From: DASXTB01 sp036505615
Lineage (GTDB): Bacteria; Acidobacteriota; UBA6911; JACQSX01
Direction: 5' to 3'
DNA: 28,509 bases
Assembly (NCBI GenBank): GCA_036505615.1
Contig: DASXTB010000076.1
Location: 1 to 28,509, forward strand
Made by a program: the position numbers and the translations under genes
Shown: piece by piece, positions 23,899 through 28,509 of the stretch
Position numbering within the stretch: the stretch's first letter is position 1
Layout of the letters: every line of letters begins with the position of its first letter
Notes under the pieces: generated by a model
The model's database searches: none
The model's input: the letters and a program-made list of their open reading frames with translations, nothing else
What the model was told of the DNA's origin: nothing

Positions 23899-23935
23899 CT
23901 CTCCCGCTCTCCCACTCTCCCGCTCTCCCGCTCTG
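23899..23935 (-). repeat. Octamer word repeat (GAGCGGGA)n at the end of the TPR remnant
   Basis: Read on the minus strand it is four and a half copies of GAGCGGGA/GAGTGGGA, period 8, beginning five bases after the natural TAA of the TPR remnant. It belongs to the same family as 3335-3374. Confidence 0.85.
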
Positions 23936-23939
23936 CATT

Positions 23940-24511
23940 TTACGGCGGCGTGATCTGAATTTCCTGCTCCAGTTTCTGCTTCTGTACTTGCGCTGATTTT
24001 TGAATTTCCTGATATTTCTGCAGTGCTTGTTTCGCCAGCTCCTGCTGACCGGTACTCTGGTAAGCACGGGCCAACGGAGGCTGCCATCGTCATCCATTCC
24101 CAGAGCGGCCTTCAAGTGGGGGATTGCCTCTTCTGCCTGGCCAAGCTGCAGGTAGGCGCGGCCTAGCGCGGCTCGCGCCGGTAATAACTTCGGATCAAGT
24201 CGGACCGCGTCTTTCAAGAATGGAACACCTTCTTGCGTCTGTTGCGACTGGACCAGGCTGTCGCCATAAAGGAAACTCAAGGCGGCAGAATCCGGCTCTC
24301 GCTTCAAAAGGGTCTCCAGCAGCGCCCGGGCTCCCTGGTAATCCTTGTTCAGGTACAGCGCCTCACCCAGTTTCTTTTGAATATCCGAATTCTCAGGCGA
24401 AAGCTTCAGCGCTTCCTGCAGCTCGCGAATTGCGTCGGCATAGCGCCCCTGGTTGCGGTAAATCTCACCCATGAGCTCATGAGTTTCCGCCGAGGGTGCG
24501 AGATGAGACAA
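23940..24511 (-). pseudogene. Frameshifted, 5'-truncated TPR gene
   Basis: The frame from TTG 24511 encodes about four TPR units (AETHELMGEIYRNQGRYADA, PENSDIQKKLGEALYLNKDY, DSAALSFLYGDSLVQSQQ, LLPARAALGRAYLQLGQAEE). After LKAALGMDDDGSLR it loses sense. A different frame then resumes at about 24075-24080 with ARAYQSTGQQELAKQALQ and KYQEIQKSAQVQKQKLEQ, ending ITPP and a TAA at 23940-23942. A small deletion (about 7 bases by the TPR pattern) explains the shift. Upstream, coding sense (LHRAFAAQNPKFLSRLS) continues to about 24555 with no start codon, and word repeats begin soon after. An exported TPR partner of the next gene is a fair guess for the original function. An assembly error is possible. 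Confidence 0.7.
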
Positions 24512-24602
24512 CCGCGAAAGAAATTTTGGATTTTGAGCTGCAAATGCACGATGGAGTCGGCCGCCAATGGGCAGGAATGAACGCGCATTCGGGCGGGATA
24601 GA

Positions 24603-24683
24603 GCCGCGGATGAACGCGGGTAAACGCGGATCTAACAAGGACTGGAAATCTACGACCTGCTGACTTGATAACCTGCAGACCTC
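24603..24683. repeat. Two word repeats upstream of the TPR remnant
   Basis: CGCGGATGAACGCGGGTAAA and CGCGGATC words (period 10) occupy 24605-24632. GACCTGCTGACTTGATAACC and TGCAGACC words occupy 24654-24682. They lie between the TPR remnant and the heme/HEAT gene. Confidence 0.7.
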
Positions 24684-24703
24684 TGTCCACAGTCGGTTTC
24701 ACT

Positions 24704-27700
24704 TCAACGCGCTTCAGCTCCTTGGCGCGTCTCCTTCAGCGTGCCAAGAAAGGTCAACAAATCGACTAGTTGCTGTTCGGTCATCGTCGAGGCCAAATCA
24801 TCCGGCATTAGAGAAAAACGGCTCCGCCGCCGGGAAGTGATCTCCGAAGGCTTCAGACGCACTTCCTCATTGGCGTCGGTGAGCACCCTGACGCGCTGTG
24901 CGGTGTCTTCGATGATGATTCCAATCACCTGCCCCTGATCCCTGGTTTCCAAAATCCAAACTTGATACTCTGGTGCGATGCCGGCGCTGGGATTCAAAAT
25001 AGAATCCAAAAGTCCTGCTCTGCCCAGCTTCGTTCCAATCGTAGTGAGATCCGGGCCCACCTTCTTGCGCCCGCCGACGCTGTGACAGGTAGCGCACTTT
25101 GGCCCGGCATTTGAGTTAAAGACCTGGCGGCCCCTCTCGGCATCTCCCTGGCGCCAAAGCAAGTCAACCAGAGGAAGCGGTTTTCTGTTTTTAGCGGCGG
25201 GTGCAGGCAGCAACTTGTTCGCGCGCTCCCGGATAGCAGCATTGCGGCTGCTGCCTACCACGCTCGCCGCGATAGTCCGCAGCTCGGGCGGGAGCTCGCT
25301 GCGCTGCTGCATGTCCAGCAGAAGATTCAAACCGCGCTCGGAGCGCCCCAATGCTTTGACACCCTCCGCCCGAACTTCATTAGGAGCCCGGCTCCGGATT
25401 AGGATCCTTAACTTGTTCAGCCAGGATTGAGAAGAGGCATCCAGCGATTGCGATTCAGAGCTGCGCGCCAGCGCTAGGCGTCCCATCGCGCGTACAGCCA
25501 TGACACGAACAGTAAGCGGCCCGTTTTGAGATAGTTTTTCGACATCGGTCAAATACGCGCCGTCGCTTGTCTTGCCGAGCGCTTCAATTGCAGTTCCGCG
25601 AATTGCCTCCGGTATCGAGGCGGATTTTGCCAAAGTCAGAAGCTCCGGTCCGTATTCGGGATCTCCCAGATCGTCGGCTAACTGGAGAGCCTGGCCTTGA
25701 AGCGGTCCACCGTTGAGGCATTTTTTCACAGCAGCAATCACGGCGGGATTTTTTCGCAATTCAATCCACTCGCTGAATAAGCGATGGGAAAGATGCACGA
25801 AAGCTCTCTCAATCAGTTCGGGATCAGTGCCTTCTTTATTCAGCAACTCCGCCACCGCAATTCCGGCCCGGGACAACGGCATGGCCGCGAGCGCGTCCAG
25901 GGCTTCAGCCCGTTGCTGCCGGCTTAATCTCTCGTCATTAAGGCTGGAAACCAAATAGGAGAGCGCGTCGGAGGGCCGGAATTCCCAAAGCAGCTTTCCC
26001 AATTTTGAATTCCATTTCTCGGTAAAAATTTCTCGGAGCCGGGCGTATAATCGATTTTCTCGACCTCGAGCCGCAATTCCCAGAGCTTCCAAATACCAGC
26101 GGTCGGTACCGTCATACTGCCTGCACAGTTGCACTAGAGAGTCGACGGCTGCGTCCGAGTTGGCGTGTTGCAGGGCAATGGCGACCTCACGGCGCACCAG
26201 CGGCGACGGGTCATCAAGCAAAGGGTGAGTGACAACCACAGGATCTGCGCCGTAAAGCCGCAGTATCCGAAGGGCCAGAATTCGGAAATCAGGATTGCTG
26301 TCCTTCAATGCCTCATCGACGTAGTGTTTGCCGGCCTCGATTCCGCCGAGCAACCAGAGCGCCCTCGCTCTGGAAAATAGGTCGCCTTGCCTGACCGACT
26401 GTTCCAGTGCGGGGAGCGCGGCGGCCCCCTGCTCCTTCAATCTGAAGTAAGCCAGGTAGCGCACCGACTGCGCCGGAGACGACAACGCCGCGGCCAGGCC
26501 CTGGGCGCTTAGCAGATCTAGTGGCGGCAGCCTTGTCTTATACCCCGCCGGCGCCAAACGATAAATGCGTCCTCGGGTGGTGTCTTCCATCAAATGGCCC
26601 CCGACACCCGGGTCGTACCAGTCGCTGATGAATAGGGCGCCGTCGGGAGCAACGCATACATCGGAAGGGCGAAACCAGGTGTCCTGGGCCGTCACCGTAT
26701 CTTCGATTTTTATGGCGTAACCCGCGCCGTGCGGCGAAGGGTAATAGGTATTGATCAGCCGTTTTCCCGCTTCAGCGTGAATCAACTGGCCTCGATATTT
26801 TTCCGGCAGCAGCTTCCCTTCATAAACCAGAAGACCACAAGGCGCTCCTGCTCCCGTGCGCGCAAGGTTAGGCACTACTCCCGGCAACTCGGAATGAAAG
26901 TGGGATCCTTTGTCTTCCTGCCATTTCCTTGCGCCCGGTCCCCAATAGCCGAAGTTGCCGCCTTCCATGACGTAGTTGACTCGCACCCAGGCGTTGCCAT
27001 CGTCGTCGTTGTCGGTCTGCCAAATGTTTCCGAAGGGATCGACTGCCAGTTCGTAAGGGTTGCGGAAATTGTAGCCGACCACCGTCAGATCGGTGCCATC
27101 GGGATTGACGCGCAGAGAGCAGCCGGCGTAGTAAGGGCCGGACTTGGCGCTCACAAGATGCTTGCCGGACTTGTCGGTAATGTCAAATCCAGGATCACCG
27201 TTGTTAAGGTAATAGCGGCCGTCGGGTCCAAACACGACAGCATGAACGCCGTGATCATGATCGACGCCGCGCCAGCCGGTAAGCAAAACTTCTTTCTTGA
27301 GGATGCGATCGTCGTCATCCTTGGTGAATACGATCAAGTCTGGTGATTGCGACACGATCACTTTGTTTCCCAGAACCGCGATTCCCAGCGGAGAGCGCAG
27401 GCTCGGATCTTGCAAGAAGACCTTGACCTTATCGGCCTTTCCGTCACCATTAGTGTCTTCCAGGATGACGATCCGATCGCCATTCTTGCGAATGTCGGGT
27501 TTTCCCCAGAGCGTGCGGCGATAATTGACTGCTTCTGTGGCCCAAATCCGCCCGCGCGCATCGACGTCGATATTGGTTGGGTTGATCACGTCCGGCTCAG
27601 AGGCCCAGAGAGTGAGTTCCAGACCATCGGCGGCTTTCAGGCCCCGCAGCGTCTGCTGCGGTGTTTGCTGCGAAAGGAGGAGCTGGCCGAAGAGGGCCAG

Positions 27701-27769
27701 CAACGCAATAAGGGAAGTAAGGCAGGATGGGCGCCCAACAGGCAACAGCAATCGACACGCAGGTTTCAT
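24704..27769 (-). CDS. Exported heme protein: TIGR02604 propeller, HEAT repeats, TIGR02603 CxxCH domain
   Basis: The 1021-aa protein has a signal peptide (about residues 14-34, PSCLTSLIALLALFGQLLLSQ). The N-terminal part (about 40-420) is the Planctomycete/Verrucomicrobium membrane-bound dehydrogenase-like propeller: DGLELTLWASEPDVINPTNI, EDTNGDGKADKVKVF, GVDHDHGVHAVVFGPDGRYYL, FGNIWQTDNDDDGNAWVR and GALFISDWYDPG. HEAT-type helices follow (about 430-850). The C-terminal cytochrome-like domain (about 878-1015) has CATCH at 892-896 for covalent heme and VGPDLTTIG after it. The domain set suggests periplasmic sugar oxidation with electron transfer to heme, but the substrate is unproven. The start lacks a Shine-Dalgarno sequence; the signal peptide directly after it supports it. 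Confidence 0.92.
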   Translation of the reverse strand: MKPACRLLLPVGRPSCLTSLIALLALFGQLLLSQQTPQQTLRGLKAADGLELTLWASEPDVINPTNIDVDARGRIWATEAVNYRRTLWGKPDIRKNGDRIVILEDTNGDGKADKVKVFLQDPSLRSPLGIAVLGNKVIVSQSPDLIVFTKDDDDRILKKEVLLTGWRGVDHDHGVHAVVFGPDGRYYLNNGDPGFDITDKSGKHLVSAKSGPYYAGCSLRVNPDGTDLTVVGYNFRNPYELAVDPFGNIWQTDNDDDGNAWVRVNYVMEGGNFGYWGPGARKWQEDKGSHFHSELPGVVPNLARTGAGAPCGLLVYEGKLLPEKYRGQLIHAEAGKRLINTYYPSPHGAGYAIKIEDTVTAQDTWFRPSDVCVAPDGALFISDWYDPGVGGHLMEDTTRGRIYRLAPAGYKTRLPPLDLLSAQGLAAALSSPAQSVRYLAYFRLKEQGAAALPALEQSVRQGDLFSRARALWLLGGIEAGKHYVDEALKDSNPDFRILALRILRLYGADPVVVTHPLLDDPSPLVRREVAIALQHANSDAAVDSLVQLCRQYDGTDRWYLEALGIAARGRENRLYARLREIFTEKWNSKLGKLLWEFRPSDALSYLVSSLNDERLSRQQRAEALDALAAMPLSRAGIAVAELLNKEGTDPELIERAFVHLSHRLFSEWIELRKNPAVIAAVKKCLNGGPLQGQALQLADDLGDPEYGPELLTLAKSASIPEAIRGTAIEALGKTSDGAYLTDVEKLSQNGPLTVRVMAVRAMGRLALARSSESQSLDASSQSWLNKLRILIRSRAPNEVRAEGVKALGRSERGLNLLLDMQQRSELPPELRTIAASVVGSSRNAAIRERANKLLPAPAAKNRKPLPLVDLLWRQGDAERGRQVFNSNAGPKCATCHSVGGRKKVGPDLTTIGTKLGRAGLLDSILNPSAGIAPEYQVWILETRDQGQVIGIIIEDTAQRVRVLTDANEEVRLKPSEITSRRRSRFSLMPDDLASTMTEQQLVDLLTFLGTLKETRQGAEAR

Positions 27770-27865
27770 GATTTTTTTCAGTCTGGAAGCATGTTCTTAC
27801 CACAAAATGGCGGGAGCAGTATAGTCGTGACCGAAAAAGAGATCTGGCGTTGGTCTCGATTGCCA

Positions 27866-27893
27866 TTTACGAGTCAGAACCGCGCCCTATAAT
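27866..27893 (+). promoter_or_regulatory. Possible promoter for the NagB-like gene
   Basis: TTTACG (27866-27871), a 16-bp gap and a perfect TATAAT (27888-27893) point toward the NagB-like gene. If used, the leader would be about 310 bases and contain the GTAC hairpin element. Confidence 0.35.
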
Positions 27894-27914
27894 GTGTGAA
27901 AAATCTATCTGATC

Positions 27915-28060
27915 GTACGGGCGGCCCTGTGTGGCCGCCCGCCGCAACAGCTGGAGGATTGGCCAAACAAATTGCACAGTTTGCGCGGATACACTTCGGA
28001 ATAGAGTCAAGAAAAATCCGCTGGATTCTGCAGCGGGCGACCACATAGGGTCGCCCGTAC
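27915..28060. repeat. GTACGGGCGGCC inverted-repeat element, copy 2
   Basis: Arms at 27915-27941 and 28034-28060 are inverted, with a 92-base centre and GTAC tips. The left arm pairs GGGCGGCC with GGCCGCCC and the right arm GGGCGACC with GGTCGCCC, so pairing is kept although the bases differ. The remainder of the 27770-28209 gap shows no gene. Confidence 0.8.
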
Positions 28061-28209
28061 TGACTGAATCGATTTTCTTCACAGCTCCCCTCACAGTTGC
28101 GGTCTGTGGTGCCCTTAGGCCGCGATTAGCAGTGGGGAGAACAGGGCGCCGGTTAGAAAAGCTCCTTTATTTTCGCTTCTTCACGCGCTATATCAGGAGT
28201 GGTGAAACT

Positions 28210-28509
28210 TTGAAAACCAATCGGCCTCCTGCAGAATTCTCCTACGACCTTGCGCAGTTTATCCCCTATCGCAATCGCGAAGCGTGCGAGCGCGTGCGGC
28301 GCATCCCCAAAGACCAGATCTGTAACCATTCCAATCCGTCATTTCGGATTCGAATCATCGAAAATCCCGCCGACTTCTACTTTGAGTTTGCGCTTGATAT
28401 TGTCTCGCGAATCCGTTCGGCTCATGAAGCGGGAAGGAAGTTTGTGGGAATTTTTCCGGTGGGGCCGATGCCGCAGTACGAAACCGCAGCACGGCTGATC
28501 AATGAACTG
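28210..28509 (+). CDS. Glucosamine-6-phosphate deaminase (NagB)-like protein, 3' partial
   Basis: One hundred codons are present before the window ends. The TTG at 28210 is chosen because AGGAG (28195-28199) precedes it by ten bases. The sequence reads FSYDLAQFIPYRNREACERV, then IRIIENPADFYFEFALDIVSRIRSAHEAGRKFVGIFPVGPMPQYETAARLINEL. The helix followed by a FPVGPMPQY strand-loop matches the sugar-phosphate-binding start of the NagB/6-phosphogluconolactonase fold. The GPMPQYE form, rather than the usual GSTP, is seen in a divergent subgroup of Planctomycetota and Acidobacteriota. Full NagB converts glucosamine-6-phosphate to fructose-6-phosphate and ammonia. The catalytic region lies beyond the window, so the reaction is not confirmed. 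Confidence 0.65.
   Translation, partial: MKTNRPPAEFSYDLAQFIPYRNREACERVRRIPKDQICNHSNPSFRIRIIENPADFYFEFALDIVSRIRSAHEAGRKFVGIFPVGPMPQYETAARLINEL

Overview
The window looks like a chromosomal segment of an environmental, GC-rich bacterium, most likely Acidobacteriota (Planctomycetota or Verrucomicrobiota are the alternatives). The evidence is the gene families: a PSCyt1/DUF1549/DUF1553 cytochrome-type protein next to a DUF1501 protein, a TIGR02604/HEAT/TIGR02603 heme protein, a CRTAC1-type FG-GAP/UnbV protein, an SBBP/HYR giant protein, and many Tat or Sec signal peptides. There is no phage, plasmid, rRNA, tRNA or CRISPR signal. All family names come from reading the sequence, not from a search.

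Layout. 1-188: end of a DUF11 surface protein. 189-521: tandem REP-like hairpins and a promoter. 522-1637: Tat-exported NHL propeller. 1638-2279: a nested MITE-like element. 2280-3332: secreted protein of unknown family. 3333-4465: palindromic repeats around a vapBC toxin-antitoxin pair that abuts a truncated DUF3800 gene. 4629-9609: DUF1549/DUF1553 protein, then DUF1501 protein. 9716-10552: LolA-like protein. 10769-12682 (minus): TPR protein with a second copy of the MITE-like element at its 5' end. 13322-16360: small Cys-rich protein, Fsr-type MFS exporter, small secreted Cys protein, and a THI5/NMT1-like binding protein. 16439-20131 (minus): 1230-aa SBBP/HYR protein. 20132-20720: hairpin array. 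20721-21347 (minus): PEBP/YbhB protein. 21569-23263: CRTAC1-type protein. 23264-23939: another inverted-repeat element. 23940-24511 (minus): frameshifted TPR remnant. 24704-27769 (minus): heme/HEAT protein. 28210-28509: start of a NagB-like gene.

The genes suggest exported, surface-associated metabolism of polymers or sugars. The DUF1549/DUF1553-DUF1501 pair and the TIGR02604/02603 protein are all exported and two of them carry CxxCH heme motifs. The propeller, HYR and FG-GAP proteins are surface or secreted scaffolds. No complete pathway can be read.

The most unusual content is non-coding. (1) A 306-bp element of five mirrored hairpins sits inside a larger element with 33/35-matching 35-bp terminal inverted repeats. 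A second locus in the same window shows the uninterrupted insertion site and an inverted copy of the inner element. (2) At least eleven unrelated families of drifting 7-12-bp 'word' repeats lie at gene edges, between genes and inside coding linkers, where they appear to have created a signal peptide and several in-frame inserts. (3) Four further palindromic repeat families occur. In two, the differences between copies or arms preserve base pairing, and in another they fall entirely outside the stems. (4) vapB and the long TPR gene appear to be leaderless, and the vapB operator palindrome fills the promoter spacer.
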